64,000 bases of DNA from Aquila chrysaetos chrysaetos (taxonomy: Eukaryota > Chordata > Aves > Accipitriformes > Accipitridae). The stretch lies in assembly GCF_900496995.4 (NCBI RefSeq), contig NC_044018.1:6844501-6908500 (forward strand). Direction: 5' to 3'. The number at the start of each line of letters is the position of its first letter. Position 1 is the first letter of the stretch. The translations under genes were made by a program, and so were the position numbers. This document shows positions 41,601 to 55,556 of this stretch, in pieces. The notes below the pieces were generated by a model that was not told the DNA's origin, made no database searches, and worked only from the letters and a program-made list of their open reading frames with translations.

Positions 41601-44600
41601 AGTCTTTCCAATTCCTTCAATTGCGTAAGCTGCTGACGTACTTTTTTTTTTTTAATAAACATGAATTATTTAATGTCTGACTTGATTTTAAAGTTGTATG
41701 GAAAACTAGAGGCATAAGAGGAAAAATTTTGATTCTAAGCCAAATTCTGCTCCTAGATGCATGGGCAGAAAGCTTATATGTAGTTCTTAACAGCAGCAAT
41801 AGAGATGAATTTTCCTGGGAACAGGATTTAGATCCCTTCCAGATTCCAGAGAGTTGCTCTGTAACTTCATGTGAGCTCTGCTCATATTGTCAGGTACCTG
41901 AATAAGAACTGCAGGCCTGTTCACGATAATCAAAAATCTTCCTGTGGTCATTTCTCTTAAACGTAAAAGTTTTGTTACAAATTCAGGGCTTTGTGGCAAG
42001 GAAACACTCTGTAGTTCAGGTTCCTCTTGTTTGGTAGGCTTGCTTCTAGTATGAAATAAGGTGGAGTTGGTGGTGTCTAAGAGCAAGTAGTGGTCTTCCT
42101 TTGATTGTAACCGCAGCCCCCAGGATGGTCAGGAATGCAGACTTGGTGCCTCCATATCTGTGGTTTCTATGTTTTAATGCCAGTATTTAAATCAAGGTGA
42201 CTAAAACCTAGAGCAGAAAACTTAGCATTCCCTGCAACCAGAAAATTGACTTGTGATTTGTATTTGGACACCTCAGTCATACAAGAGACATTGCTCTAAA
42301 TTACTCTGGCTTCCTCTCTCTTATAAGGGATTGCAGGCATTTATGATTTAAGCTTGTTTTTTTTTAAAAGAAAGAATTCAGAACTTACTGGTATGTTTAT
42401 GCTTTGAGTTTTTGCCCATAAAAGGAGAAGAGCCACTAGTCATCTTTTAAAGCCCTGAAACAGGACCACCAGATTTACAGATTTGTTGAAATCTTCTAGG
42501 CAACTAAGGATGTTAGCTTCAAAATCACTTTTTAGTAAATCTGATTTGTATATGCATGTTGGCAATAGCACGTATGTGCCTGTTAGATGTTTCTATCAGC
42601 AGGCTTTTGAAAATCTAGCCTGAAAGATTAACGGTGTTCCTAGATTAATGCAATCAGGTTCTGAAAGGGAATCAACATGATCCTTTTGGGTCCTTCCAAC
42701 TCGAGATACTCTAGGATTCTGTGGTTCTGTGAACATGATCTGATACTGGTTCAGGCGTTGGCTATTCATTCTGGTTTCCCCAACCTTGGAACAATCCCAT
42801 ATTCAGCATGTCTTGTCCTCATGCTGGTGGCTGTGGCCAGGGTAGTAGGTACAACTTGGTCTCAAACACTGTAGTGCCCTGGCTAGTCTCATTCTCCTAC
42901 AAGAAAATGGTGTTCAAGCACCTTCCTTTAAGCACACAACTGTTTACTTGGCACAACGACAGTCTCTGCATTTCCATTTTACTTGCTGTTCCCTCTTTTG
43001 TGGAAGACTGTTTAAACAGCTCGTGCAGATCCTGTTTGCTCTGTGCCCGGGCTGTCGCTCACTCCTTTCAAAAGGTTTCCAGTGCTTAGGAGTCTTTCTG
43101 TTTCAGGTTCCTAACCTGCTAAATATGAGGTTTACAAACTTAAAAACAAAGTTAAGCTGCTTTAATAGCAAGTTTCCAATGTGCGCTGAGGTAGGTTGTC
43201 TCTGCCTGGGAAGTCCTTTGTGTTGTTCTCATGTGCGGCTCTCACTGAATTCAGCTATTTTGTATCAGGTGCATAGTAAGCTGCAGGCAGTATTCCTATC
43301 AGTTAGACGGCTGCTTTTATTCAGGAAAAGGAAAATACAGAAGGTGTGCTAAATTACTGCAACAAAGGGCTAAATTTGGTTTACACTGTACAAAACAAAT
43401 AAAACCTGAAGCCAGACAAGTTGTTTTGGAAACAGAATTGCCCTGGCACTGCCAGCCCAGCAGTCCTGTGGCACCACATGAAGCTGGAGTGTTGTTTTCT
43501 GTGCGGATCGGTTAGCTTCTGAGGTTAATCTAGGGACTTTCAAAACTGGAAGGCAGTACTTCCTAAACTGGGTATCGCTCAAAACAGACCTCAGGTGAGA
43601 GAGTTCTGGATGTGAAATTCATCTGTGGGTTTGTTTTCTCCCCCTCTTCCCCATTTAGATAGAATTCTAATATGAAAAGGAATGCTGAGATCAGATTTAT
43701 ACCAAATGGCCATGACTTTTTTTAATTTGCCTTTTTTTGCTATCAGTTAATCTCATACAAAGGAGGAGCCCTTGAAAGTGCTGTAGGAGGTAGTAAAGGC
43801 CAGTGAACCGTTTATTGCAATTACTGTTAACCCAACAATCCCTCTTGGCTGATGTATGAGTTTCAGTGGAGTTAAAAGAAGGGTGTATTATGTGGGCAAT
43901 TATGTGTTATTAGAAATAACCCATAGACCTTCGTACTTTTGGTTTATTTGTTTCCTGCCCCTTTTAAGCTCTTTAGAGCACAGACCATAAACCAGCATGT
44001 AGAAAATTCTTGATTTGGTGAGCCCTCTCTCAGAAATTTCAGATGCTGAATATTACTTAGACGCCTGGCATGTTTTGTACTGAGGTCGCTGGGTGTGGCA
44101 GTCTTCTAAATGTCTGACTTTGGACTTTCAATGCTGCTATAATAAGACAAGGATCAATCTTGGAGGCAGTATCTGTATTTTGAAATGTTTTTACACAGCT
44201 AATCTTAATTGCCGAAGCTTGAGTATGGAAGGAGTGCGAAGTATAAGAGAGAATATGGAAATTATACAGCTCCTACAAGATTAAGCTTTACCATTTCAAG
44301 CTTTTGATTCATATTTTCACTTAAACCGTGGCAGATTGTTTTTGAGGAGGATAGGGAGTGTGTGTGGGTCATAGCTCAGGATGACAATTGCCTTCAAAAG
44401 CGTGCTGGCTGCTCTGTTGTGGAAAATGTCTGAAGGTATGGCCTCTTGTTTGAAGAAGAAATGCTTAAACTCTCCAGGTTCAGCAGTAGCATCACTCCAG
44501 GATATGTACAGAGTAATTGGGCAATCATAGGTTCACACTGCTCTGGCTGGAGGGGTTGTTGGAAGCCACTTCAATGCTCTCCCCTTTTGTGATGTTATTT

Positions 44601-47600
44601 TGTCTTTTTAATGCCTGAAAAGCTTTAACGATATGTGGCAAACTTTAAAGGCTGCACTTTATTTTAATTTTGCCTGTGTCAAACACTGCTAATTGAAGCT
44701 TAGGTTGAATTTCTTGACTCCATACTGGCACTGAGAAAAGGAAGGTGTTTTGCATTTGCAGATAAAAATGAGTTTGGATTTTGAAATACGAGCCAGGCAA
44801 ATGTTAGCATTACCTCAGACCTGTGGTTAGCAAGGTCTTTGTTAGAGAGCAGAAAGGCTCTCCGCACTTCAGTGTTGTGCGGAACAAAACATGTGTTACT
44901 TTTTCAGGATTGCTTAAAGACTGGAGGTGCAAACTTGCACATTTTCTTCCAAGCAGGTGCTAACACTGCAACTGGCAGTGGTTGTCATTCCTGCAGATTT
45001 TGGGCAGGAAATAGCTTGAAAAGTCATTGTAGTGGGGATTTATCTGACTTGCTTGTGTCAACATGTTTTTTATAGCATGTTGGTAATTGGCAGTGTAGTG
45101 TGTGTTTGTTTGTAATCAGCATATCTGTCTAAGATACGGCTCACTAGCCTAAAGCGACACAAGCAAACTGGAAAACCAGCAGCAAAAGCTACATAGCTTT
45201 TTGGGATAGTTTATGGGTCTTCTGGTCAGATTTGATCCTCAGGAGCTGAGTGTAGGGAAAAACTAGTTTTCCTTTGCAAACGTTCTTACTTTTGCCATTT
45301 CCCTTGAATTAGGGTCCAAGAAGCGGCAGTGCAAAGTGCTCTTTGAATATGTCCCACAGAATGAGGATGAGCTGGAACTCAAGCTGGGGGATGTGATCGA
45401 CATCAATGAAGAGGTAAGCTGTTTTACAGAGCTTATCATCTCTTTGTGGACAAAAGTCAAATTGTTTTTTTGGCTGACTACTTGAATTAAAAGAATGTTG
45501 GAAAAATAGCATGGAAAGTAGCGTTTCTGAAGCTAATAGTTTTAGTTCTTTCTCTCGGGATCTAATCCTAAATCAATGAATGCTAAATGTTTAGGGGAAG
45601 TATTTGATCATTGCAGCAATAAGTTGTGATCTGTTACACAGATTCCTTTTTAGAAAGACTTTTACAGTCCTTTGGCCCTCTCTATGTGATCCTTGTTTTT
45701 AGGATGCTTATGCTAAAACTGTTGGATCAGTTGCCTTTAAGTTGACATACTCTAACTTGGTTTAGGTGAAAAATGTTATTTGACCTGATTTTCCAGTTTC
45801 ATGCTTTCTTGCAAACTTGTTGAAGCTTTGAACTAATAGTAACACTATTGAGCACAGAAGCCTATACCTGTAGTACAATGTACTTCAACCCACTTGCACA
45901 AAAATATGCAGCATACAAATGCACTCAACAACATGTTATTATTTGTATTGCCTTCCTTTTCTACTGGCTAAGACATACAGTTGAAGATACATCTTGATGT
46001 TGAGAATTTGATGGCAATGGCCCTATGTATTTGAGTAGGGGTTTGGGGTTGGGGGTTTCCTATCTTTTCCTGCCTACTTGTTTCCTTGGTATCTGTTCCA
46101 TTTGATAGCAACTTGTGTTGTGGGAGGCTGGAATGTCAGAAGAGTATCTCTTACAAGAGTGAAATCTGTCAGGGAACCTGCAGAAAAGACCAGAGCGATC
46201 GTGGACAGAACCTTTTCAGAACTAGGTGGAAAACTTCTGCACAGCATGCTCAGACCTTCACTGGTGCCATCTCTTCTTACTACCTCCCTGAGGGTCTGAG
46301 GATGGAGAAGATTGAACCTTTCTTTCTAGCCATGTGTCTGGTGGTGCTCTTTAAGTGGCTTTATGAGATTGTGTTTTTCACATGCATGACTACTTTTGAA
46401 GAGAGTGCTAACTCTCGAGGATCCCGACAGTTGCCAGGAAGGACTTTTCCATTCTTCTAGCAAGGAAAAAGTTATACTTTTAGATGCATTTGCACTAATG
46501 ACTTCTAGAATTTGTTCTCTTTGAATAAACAGAGCAAGTGACTTGTGAAACCTGCTCACTAAAATCAGTTTCATAAATACCATTGTGTGTGGGTGTTTTG
46601 TAAAGGAGTGCCCCAGATAACCTCACCAGTTTAATTTGTGGGTAGTGCCTGTACACAGCAGTCATGACTTTGAATGGTCCAACATATCCATTCAGAAGAG
46701 AGAGCATGTGCAGTAAACTGTTGCAGAAGCTGCCATTTCGGGTCGTACATGTCAACATCTGGAATTATTTGGGGAGGGGTGTTCAGTGTGATGTATCAGA
46801 GATGACCAAGTAGCTAAACAGAATAAAAAGATCAAAGCATTTCCTCATCTGCTTTCTTAAGGAAACAGGGATTTTATTTTATTCTTTTAATTTTTTTTTT
46901 TGTCTGTCCCTATGTTTCTTCCTTTTCCTAATGATTTGAAAATACATGTTTGTAGTACCCAGCCTTTGCTACTTCTGAGAGAAACTGTTAATCAAATTTT
47001 TAGGTGAATGCTACCTGGTAGAAAAATATTGCAGCTAACTATTGGCACAGAGCTGTTTACACACTGTATTTATGATGGTCTAGAATAGACCTGACAGGTG
47101 TGGGCTAGGGCTGCTTCACAAAACTGTACTGATGGACCAGAAATGTGAAGAATGGTAGAAAATACCATCCTTTGGTTGTGCAATACGCTGGGATAACTTG
47201 TCCTAGGTAATTTGTCTTTGCTACTGTGAGACTATCTTTGCTTCCATTTATATATAAAAGGTGCTGTTTATATATGTGCAGATAACTCATAACTGTTACT
47301 TCAACGAAAGATCACTTAGTCACTTTTTTCATGGAGAAAATAAGGTAAAATCAGCTCCACAAGGGGATCAGTTCTACCAATTACCTGAGAATAATTCAGT
47401 ATTTAGCCCTTGCAATTGTATTCATGAATTGAGTAGTTACGACTGACACTACTGATTGTGAAATCAAAGGTGGAGGCAGATGGGTTCAGAAATTAAATGG
47501 CTAATATTAAAGAGAGCAGACTACAAGAATCGGAAGTAGCTTTTAGGGAGGAAGGCTCTTGTGCTGGCTGAATCGGCAGGGTTTTTTGTTTACAGAACAT

Positions 47601-50600
47601 GTGGGTTTTGTGTCCAAAATATACACATAAAGTACATGTGATAACTGTATCAGTGCTGTAAAACTTTTGTTTCTTCCTCATATCTTTCCCCTGCTCCTGT
47701 CAGATGCAGCACTAAATAGCAGATTTATTTTTGTAGTATTATGTTTTTAGTATTTGCATGCTGTGTTATCAAGCATAATTGAAATTCGTATGACTCCATT
47801 AGTGGAGTTTTTATTAACAAAAAATAAAATCAGATTGGCAAAACTGCTTGTTTCAGCCCCTCCCCCTCTTGTTCGGAAGTTTGAGTTTTCATCATCTTAT
47901 AGAAATAAGTTGATGGAATTCACGCTCAAAAAAAGGATTGATGTATGTACCAGAGCTGTAACTCCCTCTTGTGGAAATTGTATCATGTGGTAAGATTTTG
48001 AAATGGAAGATAACAGTTGTGAAATTGTCATCTGTATTGCTAGCGCTCAGAGATGCAAAGATGTTCTCCACCAAAGCATGCAAAAGGTTGTTTTTTTTTT
48101 TTTTTTTTTACCTGTTTTGTTAAAGTCAATTAAAGATACCTTTTCTGGTGATACAGTAGTCAGTTTTTTTAAAGCCAGTGTGGTGAGGAGGCTGAAGCAA
48201 TTACACTCAAGAAATTTTTGTTTTATTCCTGACTGTCTCTGAACTGGCATCGCTTTGCCTTGCAAGCTTGTAAAGTGCTTTGCTGACCTTATTTTTTGGC
48301 AGAAGAATAAATGGATGCTTGAGTTGCTTTCTGTATCGTAAGCATTAAAAGTCCCTTTCTCATGGCTCATGGGTGTAGTATGGGTGAGTCAAGGCATTTG
48401 AATTTTAGTTTTCTGTAGTGTATTATGTAAAGCACGAAGTGCCAGAGCCTGGTCAGCGCTTGCCAGTAATCTTATGCTTAAAATTTGTTTCAGAGGACCA
48501 GACTCTGAATTTGAACCAACCAGAGCAAAACTATATTTGAGCACCAGGATGTCTTTAAAAATAATAATTCTCTTTTCATTGCCTGTCTGTCTCTGTAGCT
48601 GCCAGACTTGCATTCTGCTTGCCCGGAGGTAGGCTAGCATTTAAAAACTATGCCTGTGTGTCAGGCATAGTGACCTACAAAACAAGGCTAAAAAAAGATT
48701 ATGTAAACAACTGCTGGTTTGTTTTTTTTTTCCTGTTGCTTTTCTTTCTTATCTAAAAACAGCTTTCCAGCCACAAAACAGCAATCAAAATGAAATATTT
48801 TGAAAATTTATCTTACAGTTTTTAAAATAGTGCTCATTAGGCAAATACATTTGATTTATTTAAGACATTTTGAAAACAATGAATGCAAAAATGAAAAATG
48901 GGTTGTTTTGTGAATAGCAAAGCCAACAACAACAAAATTTGGCATCCAACTGACTTCTACCCCTAGGACTGCTGTGTGCCACCACAAAATCCTTGTGCTA
49001 CCTTCGTCAGCTGGCCAGCTCTGATGGGAAAGTATCTGTACCTTCTGACACATGTAGAGCTAGGTATATGCTGTTCAGCTGGTTGCCTCCTGCCAGAAGG
49101 AATGGATAGCTTAGTTTTCTGTTTCACTGTGATGTCCTTAAGGACTTTTCTCTGTTCTACCCAACATTATCTGTAGAAATTATATCTTTGAAACTTGTGT
49201 CTTTTGATCAAATTGTTCAAAGCTGCTCAATGGATATGAGGCCAGTGGGAATAGGACTGGAGGAAGCTGGACAAGACAGAAGAAAAGACAGATGGACAGC
49301 AAGAATACGTAAAAATTTCCTTAGAAAGCCAGGCTATAAGTTGCATCTCTATTTCATAAACAGTTTAATGTTTTCTTCTTCTGTTAGATGTAAAATGCCT
49401 GTTATTCTGTCTTACCTTGAGAAAACTGATGAACATTTTGCTGCTCTTCTGAATTAATTGGCATGAGGCTAGTCTCGTGTTTCAGGATCATTGCTGTAGT
49501 GATAGAAGTCACAGTGAATTATTTTCTTGCTCTTCTTTTTGCCTACTGTTTCTACATCTTTAGCAGGTTTCTTTAAAGAGAAATCGTGGTCATTTGAACT
49601 TTTGAGAAAGCTGTTTGTAGAGTTTTATAAGTGAAGTATGGATGGAATTGATAGGAATTTCCTTTTGCTTTATTGGTAATGTGCAAAATATTTCCATACA
49701 GGTAGAAGAAGGCTGGTGGAGTGGAACACTAAATGGCAAGGCAGGGTTGTTTCCTTCAAACTTTGTGAAAGAATTGGAATTGATGGATGATGGAGAAACA
49801 CAGGACACTCTGGATGACACAGGTGGTATTCTGTTTGTTGAAAACCTTTAGCAAAGTCATTTTAGATCTCAGGTATAATTTGGAGTATTACAGTTGTAGA
49901 ACAACAAAAGTTGTAAAGAATTCAAGCTTCCTAAAAATGGTAAGTATTTAATTTCATTCTAGAAAATATTGATGCTGACTATGAAGATACCTGTCTTGCT
50001 CCCAATACACTTTTTAAATGGAATTGCAGTCAAGGTCTTGATCTTGCAAATGTATATCTGGCATTTTATCACTAGAAATTTTAGAATATTCAGCGTTGAG
50101 CTTTTTTTTAGTATTGGATATAAAATTATTCTTCTGTTTAATAGCTTTTTTCCAGTCTTATTTTCATAGACAAGAGTACTCTGACATGGAAAATGTAAGT
50201 GTTTAACCATGTCAGTTGAGAATTAAAACTTGAATTGAATCAAAACAGCCTCAACTTAAAATGAATCCTGGGAAGGGGGCCCTGATTCTTTATTATTTTT
50301 TAATCGAACAATAAAATATTTTTAAGGCATTATTTACATTTAGTCATTCCTTTGTGGCTATGACTGTATAGGTCAGGCCGAAGCAGATGGTCTGTGGCTG
50401 AACAGTGGTTGAGGGCTGAGTGGTGCCAGGCAAGTGCGTGCTTTACAGGGAATTACTTTGTTCCCTTGAAACTGCACTTTAGAGGCATTCTGTCTATGAA
50501 GACCAGTTTGAAGGCTCGGACTTGGGATATGATACTGCTGGAATGGGAGTGTTCTTTGGGAACAACATCTTGACACAAGTTAATCAATGCTTAAAGACAG

Positions 50601-53600
50601 TTGTGTATATTCAAGGGAAAAAGTGATTTATTCCACCCCATTCCCCCCACCTCCCCTTCTTGTAGTAGTATGTGCCCTCATTTACAAGATGTTCGGTTTT
50701 GATTGTTTCTAACAAGGGTTTGCTCAGAGATAGGAAAGAAAAGTCTGGCTTGGATTTTTTTTTTTTTTTTTGGCAAATTGTGGAAATAATTGCAGTAGTG
50801 TAAAACAAGAGTTGTTTGACTTGAGCAGTCCCAAATAGCTCAGTGGCTGTCACCTTGGAGGTCAAGTTCCCTGAGTTTAGTGGGGTCTGGTGAGATGAAT
50901 TTACAAATGGGTATGTGTTGGTTTTAACTCCTGAATACTGAGATCAGTGGGACTGAACAGTAATTTGAAGTAATTGTATTTTCTGTCAGTAACAGGTTAT
51001 GATTTTCAGCCCCTCACACCCACAGGGGTTATACTTAATGCTCAGTACTTTCACAGTCAGGTTCTCAAATATCTGCTAGTTCTCTCCTCACTCCTGGAAA
51101 ACAGTAAATGCCCCATTCACTGAGCCATGGTCTTTCAAACATGCAACCTGGACTTTTTTCATCAATGAAATGTCTAGCTATCCTTCTAGGTATCTAAGAG
51201 GGATGTAACTAAGTGAAGAGTAACTTGGTTGAGAACAGGTGAGAAATTGAAGTCAAGAGCTACATAACTTCATGGTAATATCAAAGCCCCTTAAATTTAT
51301 GGTAAAGGGAAGATGCTTTAATTTTTATTGCAATTCCCAGGCATTCATACACTGAAAAGAACTTAACTGAAAGGCTAAAAGATGTGGAGGCTATTTTGAA
51401 TTTGGTTTATAAAAGCTGTCTATTTTCATATGACTATCTCCTGGAATTCTGCACATGGAAATAGTTTGCCCATGAATACTAGCTTGTAGGTTTTAACAGA
51501 TTTGATTGTAACTTAAAAATAAAATAAAAAAACCCCAAACCCCCAAACCCAAACAAAAAGAACAGTCTTAAAAAGCTCCTAACACCTAAATTAAGTTCTT
51601 CTCTGAACTAAATTTTTTAGGGGTGGGTAGATGTTGTCCCTTAAAACTGAAAAATACTTTTTCAAAGTATATATATTGTATATATAGAAAATATTAAAAA
51701 TACTTGTGTTGTCTATCGGTGATTAATCTCAAACAACTATATCTGATTTGAATGCTTAAGTCATTTAAAATAGGTTTTAAGTGTTATCAGATTAAAAAGC
51801 TATTTAAATAAATTTGCAAGAAACTTCTGGTATTTTTCGATAGTGCATTTTGAGCAAGAGGAAAATTTCACTTTGGTGCCTTGAGAGGCATCACTCTACT
51901 ACTGAAACACACCGTTTTTTCCTGTGGCTGTTGAAGCATGGTAGGACTCATTATGGACCTTTATTGATTATTGCTTTCAGCAGCTATAGTTGTGCAAATG
52001 ACAAGCTTTTAAAAGTTGGACTAAATACACATCTTCAGAGAATGTGTAAGCAATATTTCATAAAACTGGAGCCTCTGTGATAATTGAAATACCAAGAAAT
52101 GTTAGCAATCTAATGACTTAGTTGCTAGAGTATTCAGTTGCAATACCGGTGTTATTTCAAATGGTCTTATGTTAAATATAAAACTAGAACAAATGTGAGG
52201 TATTACAGCTACAATAATGTTCCTAGAAAAGCTGTTTAGCAAGAGCAGTGCACACAGCTGTGTTACTTCCACCTTTTTTCCCAGAAGAGCAAATAAAAAA
52301 TTTCAGATATTAAAACAACTTATTCTTTCTTTTTTTTTTTTTTTTTTTTTACTTTCAGAGTCTGTTTTCAGTGGTCCTACCTCACCTGTGGCCTCTCCAG
52401 GAAATGGGAGTGAAGCTGGATCTGGACCAGCACAACCAAAGAAAATCCGAGGTATTGGGTTTGGAGATATCTTTAAAGAAGGCTCAGTGAAACTTAAGAC
52501 AAGATTATCCATTAATGAATCGGAAGATAAAAAGCAAGATAAGGTTTGTAGTGGTTCATATTGTTATTTCTGGGTTTCCTGTAAAAATAATTTAAAAGAT
52601 GTGGCATCTGAAGACATAGTATCTTACAGATGCTGAATACGCTGGCCATTTTAAAATTTGTCAATATTGTTCCATAATCAGACCGTAATCGTCTTGCAGG
52701 GCTCTTGCCTATAAAACAAAACAACCCCCCTCAAACTTCTTTTATACTAAGTTATATTTAACATTGATTCCAAAAGGTCTATTTGAATGTCTTGGTATTT
52801 AAAACATTAGAGAAGGAAAACCAAGCTGATACAAAAACTGTCATTTCAAAGCCATGTATTGTAAGACTTAACTTCACAAACACATCTACAGTATGAGGTC
52901 TCTTGTAGTTCTCTTTGTAACAGACTTTATATATAGTCTGGGACAAGACTGTTAAGTCTTCCTATACAAGTTAAACTTGGCCTTTAAAACAAGGAATTTT
53001 GGGGTTTTCTTGAGGGTTTCGGTTTGGGTTTTTTTTTTTTCAAGTTTTAGTAGATGTTGAGTTTGCTGTTCTGGGTGTTGACAGTCATTGCCAACGTAAA
53101 TTACCTTCAGTGAATGCTGCTGAGGTTTTGGCTTTGGTTGTGTCTTAGGTTAATAAGCTACATAAACTGCCGATTGTGTAAGCCTGAAAAATACTGTTCT
53201 ACAGTTTTGCATCCTCTTTCATTTTCTATTCCCTCCTTTTTTATGAGTGAGTGGGGAAAAGGAGCACTTCTGTTCTCTGTATCAAACTTAAAGCTTAGGA
53301 GAGAGCAGATAATGTGATGATAGTGGAATTACTTTAGTTTGAGTTTTATTTTGATCTGAACCCAAGAGCGCTCTCACCCCTTGGAAGCACAACAGCAATG
53401 CTTAGTCCTTTATCTTGAACTTATGCATCATTTATACAAAGAGCTTATATATGGATTTTCAGCTCTTGATAAATTAAAGGCAGCTGAGATAATCAGGGTT
53501 TCAGTTTTTACTCAGGTGGTCAATTCAAGAAAGCTTTTAAAACCTTCTCATCTGTGGGTTGTGGTCATTAAAGCTGTTTTGCTGACTGATTTGCTTTCCT

Positions 53601-55519
53601 CTGCTGCCATGGAAATAATTGTAATGGTGTAGGGCAAAAGGTGGGGTGAGTCCCTGGGGAAAAAGGTAGGGACAGAGACTTCCTTGAATGTGTTTTCCCT
53701 TGGTAGCAGTGCTGAGAGCAATGCTTATCCACCTATAGACATGGTGTGTGTCCTCCTTGTTTGTGGTCCAGTCAAAACATCAGATGATTCAGGAAGTGAA
53801 AGTTATGAGGGTGTTGCCTTCTGTTTAAGGCTTGGGGACTGTTACCTCCTGAGGAGGAACGTGTTCAGCTTGGAGAAGAGAAGGCTCCAGGGAGACCTTA
53901 CATGGTCTTTTCACTATATAGGTGAAGAGAGACTTTTTGCCGAGGTCATTAGTGACAGGACAAGGGACAATGGTTTTAAACTGAAAGAGGGTAGATTTAC
54001 ATTGGACGTAAGGAAGAAATTCTTTATGGTGAGGGAGGTGAGACGCTGGAACAGGTTGCCCAGAGAAGTTGTGGATGCCCCATCCCTGGCAGTGTTCAAG
54101 GCCAGGTTGGATGGGGCTTTGAGTAACCTGGTCTAGTTAAAGACGTCCCTGCCCATGGCAGGGGGGTTGGACTAGATGATCATTAAAGGTCCCTTCCAAC
54201 CCGAACCGTTCTGTGATTCTATGAAGGCACATTGATTTTCCTCGGTTCTCTCCAGGCTTTGTCCCTTCAGGTAGAAGTCTGTGGGATCACTACATCTTCA
54301 TGTGAATGCTGTTAGACTAGGGTTTCAGTACCTAGCTTTCAGTTTGCTTTCTTGTCATGTGATTGATCATTCAAAAGCACGTTTCCATACTTTCTACCTT
54401 GTAACTTGGGAGTATAAAGAGCCTATCTAAAATATGTTCAATTAATACAAAGTCTGCTCAGACATTTTGAATTGTGTTACTCGACTGTGTTTAAACACTA
54501 AAATATGTTGGCGCTCTGTTTTGTTGGTTGGCTTGTCTGGAAAATTGTTGTAGGCCATTTCTCAGCAAGAGGGGAAATGAAGTGAGAGAACAATTTTGCG
54601 TAACTTAAAGACAATGAAATAAACAGTCGAGTTTAGCACTTAATATTCTACTTAAGCTTGTTGCCAAAGTCATCCCAAAGGTGGACAGACTTACAGAAAA
54701 ACATGGAGAGCCCTAGGGACATAATTCTCATGAAGGTCTTGTGAAAATGGATGGCTTCTTTGGATTTGTGCTGACCTCGCTTTGGAGTTAGATGGAGGGA
54801 TGCCTGAAGGGCAATCTCAGTCTTTAAGCCAGTAAGAAAAAAAGCTGTCATGAGGAAACTCTATAGAGTAGAGAGGGCTTTTTTTCCCTTGGGGAATTCA
54901 GAGACTGTTCAGCCCAGGAAGGCTGAGCACTGATGTATATGAAGTGCTCAAGAGTATATATGCTCCTGCAGGAGATATTTTCAGCTGGTCCCAGCATCCT
55001 GCCCTGTGCTCAGGCTATTTATACCCCGCCTCGTCCTTCTAATTGCATCTTGTTTTAGAAGGGGGAAATGTAGAAAGCTGTTTCCATGTTGGACTTTTTT
55101 AATCTCATAGGTGGGTTATTTTAGTGCTTCCTTCATATAGCATTCTGGAGCGAGTTAAATTGCATATGTACTCCAACAACATCCCAAGTGACTGTGGCTT
55201 CTTGTATGGTATGTTAGAAGTACCGAACACCAGCCCAGAGGCATCACCTGGTTTTAAGGAGAGTAAATCTAGTTTCTTTGACAATAGAAAGTCTGTGAAG
55301 TTTAACTGTAAATAAAATGAACAGAGTTACTACAGGCAATGGGATTTTTCACATCAGTAACACTATTAGGGCTGCTCAGGTAAGTACTGACTGTGAGATA
55401 GTATTCTATGATTGTAGCTTATAGGACTGTGAAGAAGTGGATGCAGCTGAAGCTGTCTGAATCTTCCTGGCAGCTCAGTAAGTCTCCTGGGGGTGTGTGT
55501 GGAAAATAATATATATATA

Positions 55520-55556
<37 letters not shown>

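Larger units (their letters stand above)
49823..52358 (+). other. CD2AP: CD2AP intron 5 (2.5 kb)
   Basis: The donor is weak (GTGGTA). An AATAAA lies near 50311, and an A/C-rich patch at 51524-51560. A 21-T polypyrimidine tract precedes the acceptor. No other feature is recognised. Confidence 0.88.

Noticed and set aside
42948..43352. 134-codon + frame in intron 3
   Set aside because: It is Cys/Leu/Phe-rich without recognisable motifs, overlaps another open frame, and has no splice support.
44525..44585. CR1-like start (AATCATAGGTTCACA ... GGCTGGAGGGG) in minus orientation
   Set aside because: There are too many mismatches and no continuation into the CR1 3' UTR or ORF2.
46078..46460. Two overlapping + frames of 73 and 124 codons in intron 4
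   Set aside because: They overlap in different frames, have no family resemblance, and sit inside a well-defined intron.
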